From the NCBI RefSeq assembly GCF_021730435.1, contig NZ_JABWGX010000019.1, positions 1 through 64,000 on the forward strand: 64,000 bases of DNA, read 5' to 3'. Below the pieces are notes generated by a model, which did not search any database, was not told the origin of the DNA, and saw nothing but the letters and a program-made list of their open reading frames with translations. Source of the stretch: Xanthobacter agilis. Its GTDB lineage: Bacteria > Pseudomonadota > Alphaproteobacteria > Rhizobiales > Xanthobacteraceae. The position numbers were made by a program, and so were the translations under genes. Below are positions 49,220-57,837 of this stretch, piece by piece (positions within the stretch are counted from its first letter, which is position 1; every line of letters begins with the position of its first letter).

Positions 49220-51409
49220 TCATTCCCCGATGCGGGCGTTATAGATCTCTTCCCCCGGCTGCGCGCTGTCATCGAGCGGATCGAGGGTGACGGAGAGCCG
49301 CGCGGTACCCGGCGCATTGTCGGACAGAAGCGGCCCCAAATCGGCGGACGCCACGAAACTGCTCTTGAAGGTGCCGAGCACATGGATGGCGCCGGCGGCC
49401 GTCTTCAGGCGCAGCCGATAGATGCGCCCCGGCGGCGCCACCGGCGCCTCGATCCGGACCTCGGCACGGCCTGATCCGCCGTTGAGCCGCAGGCGCACAT
49501 CCGGTGGCGGATTGGCGACGAACACCGGTGTCAGCGCGACCGACCTCGGCTCGCGCCCCCCGTTTCCGCTTGCCCGCGCCAGCAGGTCGATGCCGACGGC
49601 CACGGCCACCACCGCCGCCAGCATTCCAACGCCCCACGCCAGCTTCTGCCAGCGCGACCGCGCTCGGGCGAACCGCGGCCTGCCGCGCTCCGACGCGCGC
49701 GCGCCGACGGCGCCCGGCGACACCGCGGCGACAGCCACGGGATCTTCGACCGCGCCCTGAGACGCCTGCGCAGGCGCAGGCTCCTGGGGCGTAACCGACC
49801 CGACCTCGGAACCGCCGGAACGCCCCACCTCCATGGTGGGCGCGGCCGGCTCCGCGGGCGCGTCACGCGGCGAAACCTCGAAGGTCTCCAGGACGACGGC
49901 GGCGCCAAGGATGGTCGGGGGAGGGGCCGCGCAGTCCGGACCGCCCTCCTGCGCCCCGCCCTCCGCAGCGGCTGGGATTAACGCCTTCTCGCCGGCGACA
50001 TCGGGCTCTGCCATGGCCGTTGTCGGCGCATCGATATCCGCTGGCGCCGGCCCACCGCCGCCAGCGCTTGCGGCGCCCACTGGGGTCGAAGGCTCATCCG
50101 GCGGCGACGGGTCGCTTTCCGCCGGCGCGGCGGACGCCTCAGGCGGCGCCTCCGAAACGCCCCGCTTGCGGGACGGCGGGATCCAAGGGGTCACCGATGG
50201 CCGGCGCGCACCCTCCACCGGGCCTCCCGTCTCGGCCGGGGCGACGACACCCTCGGGCGAAAGGACCGCCGGCGCGGCCTCCTGCTCCACGGCCATCGGC
50301 GGACGAGCGCCGCCGGGGGGCGGCGGGGCGGCGGCGGGCGGGCGGCGAACGCTCGTGCCCGAGGAATCTTGCTGTTCGGCCTCCGGCGGGCCAGCTGGGG
50401 TCGGGCGCTCCGCGGGCTTCTGCGCCGTGGGCCATGCCGTGAAGGCCGGGGCCTCCCCTGGATCGGGAACAGGCGCCTTGGTCGGGGCGTCCGGCACGAT
50501 TGCGCCTGCGGCCGCGCGCGGAGGATCGAAGGGCGCGGCCCGGTCAGGCGCCTGCGTGCGCGCGCGCCGCGCCTTGGCCCGCGCGCGTCTGGCCTCGGCC
50601 TCGGCCGCAGGTCTCGGGCTCGCCTCCGCCGGCGGAACCGACTCGCGCACATCCGGCGCCGCAGCCACCTCGGGCGCCGGGCTCCGCGCCAGGCGGCCCG
50701 TGGCAGCGGCATCGTCCGGCGGGGGCAGGTGAACCGGTGGCGCGTGAACCGGTGGCACGACATCCGCCGACACCGGCATTTGGGCCGCGCGCGGAGGCGC
50801 CACATCGGGCGCGGGAGCGACATCGGTCGCCACGCGCCGGGGTGCGGACAGCGGCCCGCGATCCACCCCACGCCGGCGCGGCGCCTGAGCCTGAACCCGG
50901 TCCTGAACCCGCTCCTGGGCTTGGCCCTGAACCCCGTGCGGGACCCGGTCCGGACGCTCCCAGCGGGGCTCGGACGGGCCGGCCGCCTTCCGCTGGAGCT
51001 TGAGACCCCGCACCAACCCCGTCACCGCGCGAAACGGGGCCACCAGCGCCCCGCGAACGGACCGCCCTTTCCCGGTGTCCGGCGGCGCATGGCCGTCACC
51101 GGAACCAATGGCGGCGGCGTCAGCCTCGGACGGCGCCGCCGCCTTGTCCTTGCGCCTGCGTCCGCGTCGCCCGCTCGATACCTTGTCCGAACCGGCGCGG
51201 CCGACATCATCGGCAATGGCGCGCCACAGCCCAGGGGGCGGAGCAATGGGGGTGACCAGTTCATAGAGGGGTGCAAGCGCCCGTTCCCAGCGCCGCACCC
51301 GCGCCTCGAACGAGACATCCACGGCGATCCGCGTGCGCACCTCGGCGCGCTCGGCGGCATCAAGGGTCCCGATCACATACTCGGCGGCGAGGAAATCGTC
51401 ACGGTTCAT
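49220..51409 (-). CDS. RskA-like anti-sigma factor with a very long low-complexity linker
   Basis: A 729-aa membrane protein. The N-terminal anti-sigma domain (residues ~1-75) has LAAEYVIGTLDAAERAEVRTRIAVD and LYELVTPIAPPPGLWRAI, without a CxxC or HxxxCxxC zinc motif. Then come about 500 residues rich in Pro, Ala, Glu and Arg with no fold signature, one transmembrane helix (about 584-608, WQKLAWGVGMLAAVVAVAV) and a C-terminal periplasmic RskA-type domain of ~110 residues. Anti-sigmas of this type are usually 230-280 aa. The start overlaps the sigma-factor stop (ATGA), so the two are coupled. It most likely holds the sigma factor at the membrane. Confidence 0.82.
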   Translation of the reverse strand: MNRDDFLAAEYVIGTLDAAERAEVRTRIAVDVSFEARVRRWERALAPLYELVTPIAPPPGLWRAIADDVGRAGSDKVSSGRRGRRRKDKAAAPSEADAAAIGSGDGHAPPDTGKGRSVRGALVAPFRAVTGLVRGLKLQRKAAGPSEPRWERPDRVPHGVQGQAQERVQDRVQAQAPRRRGVDRGPLSAPRRVATDVAPAPDVAPPRAAQMPVSADVVPPVHAPPVHLPPPDDAAATGRLARSPAPEVAAAPDVRESVPPAEASPRPAAEAEARRARAKARRARTQAPDRAAPFDPPRAAAGAIVPDAPTKAPVPDPGEAPAFTAWPTAQKPAERPTPAGPPEAEQQDSSGTSVRRPPAAAPPPPGGARPPMAVEQEAAPAVLSPEGVVAPAETGGPVEGARRPSVTPWIPPSRKRGVSEAPPEASAAPAESDPSPPDEPSTPVGAASAGGGGPAPADIDAPTTAMAEPDVAGEKALIPAAAEGGAQEGGPDCAAPPPTILGAAVVLETFEVSPRDAPAEPAAPTMEVGRSGGSEVGSVTPQEPAPAQASQGAVEDPVAVAAVSPGAVGARASERGRPRFARARSRWQKLAWGVGMLAAVVAVAVGIDLLARASGNGGREPRSVALTPVFVANPPPDVRLRLNGGSGRAEVRIEAPVAPPGRIYRLRLKTAAGAIHVLGTFKSSFVASADLGPLLSDNAPGTARLSVTLDPLDDSAQPGEEIYNARIGE

Positions 51410-51939
51410 GAGCGCAACCCGAGAGCCGTCGCGAGCTGCTGGATGCTGCGCGTGAGCCACGCCCGCACGCCGGCGGCCGGAACGTCGAAATACATGCCCA
51501 GCGCGTCCCGCGTCCAACCGTCGTAATAGGCGAGCAGCAGCATCCGCCGCCGCTCCTCGGACAGGGTGCCGAGACCGGCCAGAAGCCGCATCAGCACCTT
51601 GCTGCGTTCGTTGAGCGCCAACGGGTCGTCCGCCGACTGGCTGACCCGGAACGGCTCGAACACGTCAACGCCGCCATGCTCGCGCGCCACGTCGAGCGCC
51701 ACCGTCCGGGCAATGGCCACCATGGCCGACAAGGGATCAGGCTCCGCCGCCAGGGCCGCCGCACGGTGGAAGATCTGCCGGTAGGCCCGTCGCATGGCAT
51801 CGGCCGCCAGCTCGGGCTGGCGCAGCAGCCGCAGCACGAGCCCATAGAGCTTGGGCGAGGACAGGGCATAGATGCGCTCACGCGCAGGCGCATCGCCAGC
51901 CGCCGCCAGCAGGGCGCGGAGCTCACGGTGGGGCGTCAC
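51406..51939 (-). CDS. ECF-type sigma factor
   Basis: A 177-aa sigma factor (region 2 about residues 12-75, region 4 about 120-175). Region 4 has LSEERRRMLLLAYYDGWTRDALGMYFDVPAAGVRAWLTRSIQQL, the recognition helix-turn-helix. Region 2 is degenerate: AADAMRRAYRQIF replaces the usual D-x-x-Q-[ED]-x-F core, so it is a divergent ECF group. The start is GTG at 51939, chosen for GGAGGTG upstream; the frame to 52005 is shorter on signals. It is coupled by ATGA to the anti-sigma gene, the canonical ECF arrangement. Confidence 0.85.
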   Translation of the reverse strand: MTPHRELRALLAAAGDAPARERIYALSSPKLYGLVLRLLRQPELAADAMRRAYRQIFHRAAALAAEPDPLSAMVAIARTVALDVAREHGGVDVFEPFRVSQSADDPLALNERSKVLMRLLAGLGTLSEERRRMLLLAYYDGWTRDALGMYFDVPAAGVRAWLTRSIQQLATALGLRS

Positions 51940-52163
51940 GGCCGGCACACCTCCCCTTGCCGCCGCGCCGTGGGGCGCATCCAGGCGGCATCCGCACCGG
52001 GCCATTCACGCAGGTTGCGCAACGCATCCGGTCTCGACACGAAAAACGATTTTCGCACGCGGCCGTCACACCGGGCGAGAAACCGCCCTATTGAAGCCTG
52101 CCCCACACGAAAAACCAGCGAAAATCTCCCGCGCGGCGCAACCGCGAGCACCTCGGTCGCGGC

Positions 52164-52559
52164 TCAGGCCCGCGAGGCATCCCCGTGGCGCCACACGCCC
52201 CGTCGGCCCCCGAGCTCGGGCTTCGCGACGCGATCGAGATCGCCGGCCGCTTCCGCCAGCGCCAGCTCGGCCTCGGCTTCCGCCAAGCCGGCACTTGCCG
52301 CCTCGCGCTGGCTGATAAGGTCGTCCACCGAGCGGCGCAGATTGTCCCGCCGGCCACGGGCCGCGTGCGCCAGGGGCGGATAAGCGAAATGGGCCGGATC
52401 GGCGATGCCGGAGCGCGTTTCCTCGGCCGCGATGTCGCGATCGAGCTCCACCGCCATGCGCTCGAAATCGGCGATCATGGCATCGATCTGGCCGAGCCGC
52501 CGCCGGGCGTCGTCAATCTGAAACTTCTTGGCGCGGATCAAGGGCTCTCGCGACTTCAT
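52164..52559 (-). CDS. fliJ: FliJ-like flagellar export chaperone
   Basis: A 131-aa coiled-coil protein. The start (MKSREPLIRAKKFQIDDARRRLGQIDAMIADFERM) matches Rhizobiales FliJ, the stalk-like partner of the FliI export ATPase, and the rest is mostly helical heptads. The fliI gene that normally adjoins fliJ is not in the window; the next minus-strand gene is the ECF sigma. ctrA lies divergently 459 bp away, a conserved neighbour of fliJ in this order. So the gene looks separated from its flagellar partner, or fliI lies elsewhere. Confidence 0.82.
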   Translation of the reverse strand: MKSREPLIRAKKFQIDDARRRLGQIDAMIADFERMAVELDRDIAAEETRSGIADPAHFAYPPLAHAARGRRDNLRRSVDDLISQREAASAGLAEAEAELALAEAAGDLDRVAKPELGGRRGVWRHGDASRA

Positions 52560-53017
52560 CGCCGTCAACTCCGGTACGCAATGACGCAATGCGGCCCGAG
52601 CACCCTCGGACCCCTCTCAACAGGCGCCACAATGCCGGCTGGCGGTTGCCTCTTTCTTACCACCGGGCGCCACATTGCGGAAAATCGCACCAGATCACCG
52701 GGCGGAAACCAATCGTTTACCGCCTTCGTTAATCATGGCTCCACGGTTCGAGCGAAGCGCGCCATGTGCCCGCTCGAGCGCCGCCGGAAGGTGACCGGTA
52801 ACGGGTGGAACGGGGACTCGACAAAACGGAAAAACAGTTAAGTGCTTGGCGGAGATTCGGTCTTCCAAACCGTGCACAATTGTTTTTTCACAAGGTCTTG
52901 TCCCCACGAATCGGGGTCTGCTATCGATTCCCCACACGTTACGCGAATCACCCCGTCGGCCGAGCAACGGAAGTCGGCAACGCCGCCTTTCGGTCAGTTG
53001 CGAGGAAAGGGATTGCC
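52560..53017. promoter_or_regulatory. Divergent fliJ/ctrA control region with five GANTC sites
   Basis: 458 bp without a gene. GANTC, the CcrM methylation site, occurs at 52815, 52854, 52908, 52926 and 52945, five in 135 bp. TTAATCAT (52729-52736) is one base off the TTAACCAT half-site of CtrA. ctrA has an AAGGGA ribosome binding site just before 53018. Confidence 0.7.
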
Positions 53018-53719
53018 ATGCGCGTCTTGCTCATCGAAGACGACAGTGCGACGGCCAAGGGCATCGAGCTGATGCTCAAGACCGAAAACTTCAACGTCTA
53101 TACAACGAACTTCGGTGAGGAGGGCGTCGATCTCGGCAAGGTTTACGAGTACGACATCATCCTACTCGACTTGAACCTGCCGGACATGTCCGGGTTTGAA
53201 GTCTTGCGCTCGCTCCGCGTCGCCAAGGTCAAGACCCCGATCCTCATCCTCTCCGGCCTTGCCAATACGGAAGACAAGGTGAAAGGCTTCGGCTTCGGTG
53301 CCGATGACTACCTCACCAAGCCCTTCCACAAGGACGAGATGGTGGCCCGCATCCACGCCATCGTCCGCCGGTCCAAGGGCCACGCCCAGTCGGTGATCCA
53401 GACCGGCGACCTTGTCGTGAACCTCGACACCAAGACGGTCGAGGTCGAAGGTAGCCGCGTGCACCTCACCGGCAAGGAATATCAGATGCTGGAGCTGCTT
53501 TCGCTCCGCAAGGGCACCACGCTCACCAAGGAGATGTTCCTCAATCATCTCTATGGCGGCATGGACGAGCCCGAGCTGAAGATCATCGACGTCTTCATCT
53601 GCAAGCTGCGCAAGAAGCTGGCGAATGCCTCTTCGGGCAAGAACTACATCGAAACGGTGTGGGGTCGCGGCTATGTTCTGCGCGAACCGGCACTGGGCGT
53701 CGAGCGCATGGCGGTCTGA
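53018..53719 (+). CDS. ctrA: Cell-cycle response regulator CtrA
   Basis: A 233-aa OmpR/PhoB-class master regulator of the alphaproteobacterial cell cycle, flagella and envelope. It opens [20 protein letters not shown]; the phospho-acceptor is Asp51 in the ILLDLNLPD segment; [11 protein letters not shown] carries Lys of the active site; the winged helix has [18 protein letters not shown] and [22 protein letters not shown], near-invariant in CtrA. Family length is 230-235. It is activated by ChpT, encoded 1.5 kb away. The upstream region has a cluster of GANTC sites, so its expression is probably timed by CcrM methylation. A strong terminator follows. Confidence 0.98.
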   Translation: MRVLLIEDDSATAKGIELMLKTENFNVYTTNFGEEGVDLGKVYEYDIILLDLNLPDMSGFEVLRSLRVAKVKTPILILSGLANTEDKVKGFGFGADDYLTKPFHKDEMVARIHAIVRRSKGHAQSVIQTGDLVVNLDTKTVEVEGSRVHLTGKEYQMLELLSLRKGTTLTKEMFLNHLYGGMDEPELKIIDVFICKLRKKLANASSGKNYIETVWGRGYVLREPALGVERMAV

Positions 53720-53755
53720 GCCGCCACTGTCCTTCCGATCTCCTCGCATGTTCCG

Positions 53756-53788
53756 ATGCCCCACCCGGAGGTGGGGCATTTTGTTTTT
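53756..53788 (+). terminator. Rho-independent terminator of ctrA
   Basis: A perfect 10-bp stem (ATGCCCCACC and complement) with loop CGGA, then TTTTGTTTTT. It starts 37 bp after the stop codon. Confidence 0.93.
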
Positions 53789-53940
53789 CGCTGAAGCGAC
53801 GTGAGCGGTCGCGCGCGCCACCGGCCTCGGCCTCGCGATCGTCCGCAGCCCGCGCAACGGCGCGCGGCGGACGATCTTCTCACCTGTCCTCGCACACGCT
53901 TGGAACCCGAACCGGTCCGCCGGCGCGTGAGGCGGCCCTA

Positions 53941-54456
53941 TTATTGCGCGCCGGGACCGGCCGCCGGCGCCGCGCCGTGCTTGGCGAGCCACGCCTTCAT
54001 GAAGGCGATCTCCTGCTCCTGCGCCGAAACCACGGCCTCCGCCAGCTTGCGGATCTCCGGGTCATGGCCGAAGGCCAGCTCGATCTTGGCCATGGCCACC
54101 GCGCCCTCGTGATGGGGGATCATGCCGCGCACGAAATCCACATCCGCATTGCCCGTATAGGCGATGGCCATGTCGCGATGCATGGCGGCCGCGGCCGCCT
54201 TGTAGGCGGCGACCGCAGGCCCGTCCGCAGGAACCGCGACGGACCCCATGGGTCCGTCATGGGACATCATGCCGCCGGGCATGTCGTGCGGAATCTGCCC
54301 AGGCGTGGCGCCCGGCCCGCTGCCGCCCTGCATCATGGGCGTGGCCTGCGCCACGCTGGCGGGCGCGTCGGCGGCCCGAAGCGGCGCAGTGCCGCCGAGG
54401 ATGGCAAGAAGGGTCGCGGCCGCGCCGATGCGCGCCGCCGAAGTGAAGATTGACAT
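53941..54456 (-). CDS. DUF305 family periplasmic metal-linked protein
   Basis: A 171-aa protein with signal peptide (residues ~1-28, ending ALRAA). The DUF305 domain has AMHRDMAIAYTGNADVDFVRGMIPHHEGAVAMAKIELAFG, with the paired His of the family's metal site, and ends EQEIAFMKAWL. A Met/His-rich stretch (MMQGGSGPG...HDMPGGMMSHDGPMG) precedes it. Such proteins are linked to copper tolerance. The start has AGGAG upstream. The next gene on this strand, 111 bp further upstream, also encodes a Cys/His-rich secreted protein, so the two may act together on copper. Confidence 0.88.
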   Translation of the reverse strand: MSIFTSAARIGAAATLLAILGGTAPLRAADAPASVAQATPMMQGGSGPGATPGQIPHDMPGGMMSHDGPMGSVAVPADGPAVAAYKAAAAAMHRDMAIAYTGNADVDFVRGMIPHHEGAVAMAKIELAFGHDPEIRKLAEAVVSAQEQEIAFMKAWLAKHGAAPAAGPGAQ

Positions 54457-54567
54457 GGGTGTTGCTCCTGAAAGTCGATTGACGTGTCGTCGGGCGCGCG
54501 CCTGCGATCGTCTCGCGACCCACGCGCCCGGACAGCGGCGCCGAACGGTCGGGCGCCAACGACAGTT

Positions 54568-55083
54568 TCAGGATCGGAAGCGTGGAGGCGGCACCGCCAC
54601 TTCGGGCGGCGAAGGCAGCGGATCCGGCCGCTCGCGAATCGCAATCGGCCCCTGCGCCGCCGGGATAATCCCCATCGCGACCTGCGGCAAAATACCGCCA
54701 CTGTGGCAGATCATGAGACAGCCGCCCCCGGTGCAGCAGGCGCCGGCTCCAGCCTGTGGTCCGTGCGCCGCGGTCTTGTGGGTGCGACCGGCATGAACAT
54801 GGGCGGTCATGGCAGCGGCGCTCGGCATCTGCGCGGCGGGTCCGGACAGGGTTGCCGGTCGGGCGCCATGATGACCGTCGTGGGCGGCTGCCGCGGTGGC
54901 GGGCTGCGGATGCCCCGTGGTCGCGGCCCCTGGCGCCCCGACCATCGCCACCCCGTCGCCGCACCCCATGGCTCGGACATCCATCGCCCGGAGAGCCGGC
55001 GTGGAGGCCAGCACCGTCGAGAGCGCAAAGGCCCACAGCAGCATCAGCCGCAGCACCACGCTGTCCGCCCGCCGCCGCTTCAT
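54568..55083 (-). CDS. Small secreted Cys/His-rich protein (171 aa)
   Basis: A 171-aa protein with a hydrophobic signal or anchor (VVLRLMLLWAFALSTVLASTP). The middle is rich in Ala, Gly, Pro and His; a metal-like motif CCTGGGCLMICH follows near residue 118. It resembles DUF2946-type copper-associated proteins in layout, but identity is not firm. It precedes the DUF305 gene on the same strand. A role in copper binding or export is inferred from composition and neighbour only. Confidence 0.75.
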   Translation of the reverse strand: MKRRRADSVVLRLMLLWAFALSTVLASTPALRAMDVRAMGCGDGVAMVGAPGAATTGHPQPATAAAAHDGHHGARPATLSGPAAQMPSAAAMTAHVHAGRTHKTAAHGPQAGAGACCTGGGCLMICHSGGILPQVAMGIIPAAQGPIAIRERPDPLPSPPEVAVPPPRFRS

Positions 55084-55186
55084 GCCTTTGCCTCGCGGTT
55101 TCCCATCCAGATCGCCCTTAACTAGATCGCCATCAAGCGGCGTGGCCTACGCAGGCACCTACGTAGCGCGGCCTATGCAACGCGGC

Positions 55187-55897
55187 CTACTTGGCCGCCA
55201 CCGTCAGCGTCACCACGTCGGGCTCGTGTCCGAAGCGCACCACCATGCCACAGGCCTGCGCCAAAAGTCCCGTATAATAGGGCTGGATCACCTGCGCGGC
55301 CAAGCCGCCGGAAGGGACCTCCCCGGCCACCAAGGCCATGTCCCGCGCCGGAATGTTGGCCCGCGGCCCCCGCGCGGCGAGCTCGAAGCCCATGTCGTCC
55401 CCGGCACCAAGGGGCGCCACCCGGATGACGCCGCCACGCGCAACCGCCGCGGCCGCCAGCAGGATCACGTTCAAAAGCAGCTTCACCTTGTTCTTCGGCT
55501 GGAACGCGCGGGGCAGCAGCCATTCCACCCGCGTGTGTTCGTCCTCGATCATGCCGCGCGTCACCTGCTCCGCGTCGCCGAGATCGAGCTGGGCGCCGGC
55601 GGAGCCCGCGGCGCCGAAGGCAAGGCGGGTGAACTGCAGCCGCGCCGAGGCCTGGCGCGCGCTCTTCGCGATGAATTCCAAAGCCGCCTCGTGCATGTCC
55701 GCGGCGCGCTCGTCCTCCAGCATCTCGATGCCGTTGACGATGGACCCCACCGGGCCGACCACATCGTGGCACACCCGCGAGCACAGGAGCGCCGCGAGAT
55801 CGAGCGCGGAGATCGCGATCGGCGGATCGAACACCGTCTCCTCGGGGGCCGGCGCCGAAGCTGTCTGCGGAGTCACTTGGGGCGTCGCGTCGGACAT
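55187..55897 (-). CDS. chpT: Histidine phosphotransferase ChpT
   Basis: A 236-aa cytosolic dimeric phosphotransferase that passes phosphate from CckA to CtrA and CpdR. The N-terminal helical bundle carries the phospho-acceptor His44 in DLAALLCSRVCHDVVGPVGSIVNGIEML, matching the family signature (LCSRxCHDVxxPVGAIxNG). The C-terminal half resembles a degenerate HATPase fold (NKVKLLLNVILLAAAAVARGG) lacking an ATP-binding G box. Length is typical. It lies 1.5 kb from ctrA, a frequent link in Rhizobiales, which supports a complete CckA-ChpT-CtrA relay in this organism. Confidence 0.95.
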   Translation of the reverse strand: MSDATPQVTPQTASAPAPEETVFDPPIAISALDLAALLCSRVCHDVVGPVGSIVNGIEMLEDERAADMHEAALEFIAKSARQASARLQFTRLAFGAAGSAGAQLDLGDAEQVTRGMIEDEHTRVEWLLPRAFQPKNKVKLLLNVILLAAAAVARGGVIRVAPLGAGDDMGFELAARGPRANIPARDMALVAGEVPSGGLAAQVIQPYYTGLLAQACGMVVRFGHEPDVVTLTVAAK

Positions 55898-56057
55898 GGC
55901 GGGGCTTCCGGACGTGATGCGATCTTGCGGCCAAGGCTGTCCGCGACAGGCGGCACCTCGGGGCGACAGGGGACCGCACGGTCAATAGGGTCGGTTCTGA
56001 TACACCCGAGCGCGGCCGGCTCACAAGCCGGCGTCGACAGGCGGAACGCCGGCCGCT

Positions 56058-56918
56058 ATGAAAACGGCCATGATCGCTTCCGCTCCCTCCGCCGCGCTCC
56101 GCGCCCCCGCGCCCACCGATTCGTCGCTGCTGGCGGGCCTCGCCGAGGCCGCCCTTGCCGCCGGCGTCGCCATCCGACGCATCGAATCGGAAGGCATCGC
56201 GGCCCACCTGAAGGCGGACATGAGCCCCGTCACCGCCGCCGACGGCGCGGCCGAGGAGATCATCTGCGCCGCCCTGGCGAAGCTCGCTCCCGGCGTGCCC
56301 GTGGTGGCGGAAGAGGCGACCTCTGCCGGCGTCAAGGTCGCCTGCGGCAACCGCTTCTTCCTGGTGGACCCGCTGGACGGCACCAAGGAGTTCATTTCCG
56401 GCAACGGCGAATACACCGTCAACATCGCCTTGGTGGAGGACGGAACGCCGGTGCTGGGCGTGGTCTACGCCCCGGCGCGGGCGACCTTGTTCGCCGGCCG
56501 CCCCGGCGGCGCCTTTCGCGCCCTGCGCGCGCCCGGCGCCCCGGTGGATGCCCAGGACTGGACCCCCATTTCCTGCCGTCCCATTCCCGATGGCCCGCTG
56601 GTGGTCGCCGCCAGCCGCTCCCACGGCGATCCGGCAACCGACGCCCTGGTGGCGCGCTACCAGGTCGCCGAATATATTCCGGCCGGATCGGCGCTGAAGT
56701 TCGGGCTGCTGGCCGAAGGCCGGGTGGACCTTTATCCGCGCCTCGGCACGGTCATGGAGTGGGATTGCGCCGCCGGCCACGCGCTGGTCGCAGCCGCCGG
56801 AGGCCGCATCATCCGGCCGGACGGCACCCCCCTCACTTACGGTCATGCCGACGACGGCTTCAAGGTGCGGGGGTTCCTCGCCTGGGGCGCCGGCGCCCTC
56901 CCCCGGCCAGCCGATTAA
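56058..56918 (+). CDS. cysQ: 3'(2'),5'-bisphosphate nucleotidase CysQ
   Basis: A 286-aa inositol-monophosphatase-superfamily enzyme that hydrolyses PAP from sulfate assimilation to AMP. Motifs are EEATSAG, the metal-site DPLDGTKEFISGNGEYTVNIALVE and the second motif EWDCAAGHALVAAAGG. The Li+-sensitive family fold is complete. The chain starts with 20-odd low-complexity residues; an ATG at 56070 gives a shorter alternative. It stands alone, divergent from chpT. Its stop codon (TAA) lies in a CtrA-like TTAA-N7-ATAA sequence that may serve the next gene. Confidence 0.94.
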   Translation: MKTAMIASAPSAALRAPAPTDSSLLAGLAEAALAAGVAIRRIESEGIAAHLKADMSPVTAADGAAEEIICAALAKLAPGVPVVAEEATSAGVKVACGNRFFLVDPLDGTKEFISGNGEYTVNIALVEDGTPVLGVVYAPARATLFAGRPGGAFRALRAPGAPVDAQDWTPISCRPIPDGPLVVAASRSHGDPATDALVARYQVAEYIPAGSALKFGLLAEGRVDLYPRLGTVMEWDCAAGHALVAAAGGRIIRPDGTPLTYGHADDGFKVRGFLAWGAGALPRPAD

Positions 56919-56929
56919 CAGCGCGATAA
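56915..56929. promoter_or_regulatory. Near-consensus CtrA-like box upstream of the DUF1134 gene
   Basis: TTAA-N7-ATAA is one base off the CtrA consensus TTAA-N7-TTAA. It overlaps the cysQ stop, 136 bp upstream of the DUF1134 start. In Brucella the DUF1134 protein EipA is under CtrA control. Confidence 0.35.
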
Positions 56930-57064
56930 GCGCGATAGCCCGTCGTCAGGGGCCGCGTGCGGTGGTCCTTCGCCACCAGCGCCTTTCGGCGGACACACTA
57001 CTGGGAATAATCAGGATCGAATCGCGGCCACAGCCGTCCACGAAGCCCTTCGCGAGATCCCATC

Positions 57065-57721
57065 ATGCGCTTCTCATCGAGCTTCCTCTCGCATGCCCCG
57101 CGCCGTACCGCCCGCCTTCGCATGCGCGCGGCAAGCCTCGCCCTGGGCGCGGGCCTCGCGTTGTGTGCTCTCGGCGCGGCGCCGGCCGCGGCTCAGCAAC
57201 AGGCGGCGCAGCAGCAGCCTCCGCAGCAGCAGGCGCCCGCCACCTATTCCACCGGCGAACTGGTGAGCAAGGGCCACTCCTTCTTCGGTAGCGTGTCGCG
57301 CGGGCTCGCCCTGTCCATCGAGAAGGCGGTTTCCCAGTGGGGCCAGCCCAACGGCTACATTCTGGGCCAGGAGGGATCAGGCGCCTTCGTGGGCGGCCTG
57401 CGCTATGGCGAAGGCGTGCTCTACACCCGCAATGCCGGTGACCTGAAAGTCTTCTGGCAGGGCCCCACGGTGGGCTGGGACTTCGGCGGCGACGGCGCCC
57501 GCACCATGATCCTGGTGTACAATCTGCGCAGCGTGGAGGACATCTTCCGCCGCTTCGCCGGCTTGTCCGGGTCGGCTTATGTGGTGGCGGGCTTCGGCAT
57601 GACCGCTTTGGGAGCGGACGGCATCGTGGTGGTCCCCCTCCGCTCCGGGGTCGGGGTGCGGCTCGGGGCCAATCTCGGCTACCTCAAGTTCACCCCAAGC
57701 GCCACCTGGAACCCGTTCTGA
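57065..57721 (+). CDS. DUF1134 envelope protein, EipA homologue
   Basis: A 218-aa periplasmic protein. A signal peptide (SLALGAGLALCALGAAPAAA) is followed by a Gln-rich stretch (QQQAAQQQPPQQQ) and the DUF1134 domain (about residues 58-218) with GHSFFGSVSRGLALSIEKAVSQWG, GYILGQEGSGAFVGGLRYGEG, GPTVGWDFGGDGARTMILVYNL and the hydrophobic C-terminal strand to NPF. This is the family of EipA, required for envelope integrity in Brucella and regulated there by CtrA. Function here is inferred from the family. Confidence 0.92.
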   Translation: MRFSSSFLSHAPRRTARLRMRAASLALGAGLALCALGAAPAAAQQQAAQQQPPQQQAPATYSTGELVSKGHSFFGSVSRGLALSIEKAVSQWGQPNGYILGQEGSGAFVGGLRYGEGVLYTRNAGDLKVFWQGPTVGWDFGGDGARTMILVYNLRSVEDIFRRFAGLSGSAYVVAGFGMTALGADGIVVVPLRSGVGVRLGANLGYLKFTPSATWNPF

Positions 57722-57797
57722 GATCGGCCGCCCCATCCCGAACTCGCCGGCCGCGATACTGGTGCGCCGCGCAGACTTCTGGCATGAATGATTGAGC

Positions 57798-57823
57798 GAT
57801 CCGAGCTGACGGATCCGAGCTGA
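57798..57823. repeat. 12-bp direct repeat upstream of the coiled-coil gene
   Basis: GATCCGAGCTGA occurs twice with 2 bp between, just ahead of the AAGGA ribosome binding site of the gene at 57838. It may be a slip duplication. Confidence 0.6.
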
Positions 57824-57837
57824 AGGACAGGGCCAAC

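Noticed and set aside
57170-57245. Gln-rich codon repeats in the DUF1134 gene as a phase-variable tract
   Set aside because: Codons are mixed CAA/CAG with interruptions and stay in frame; this is a linker, not a slippage tract.
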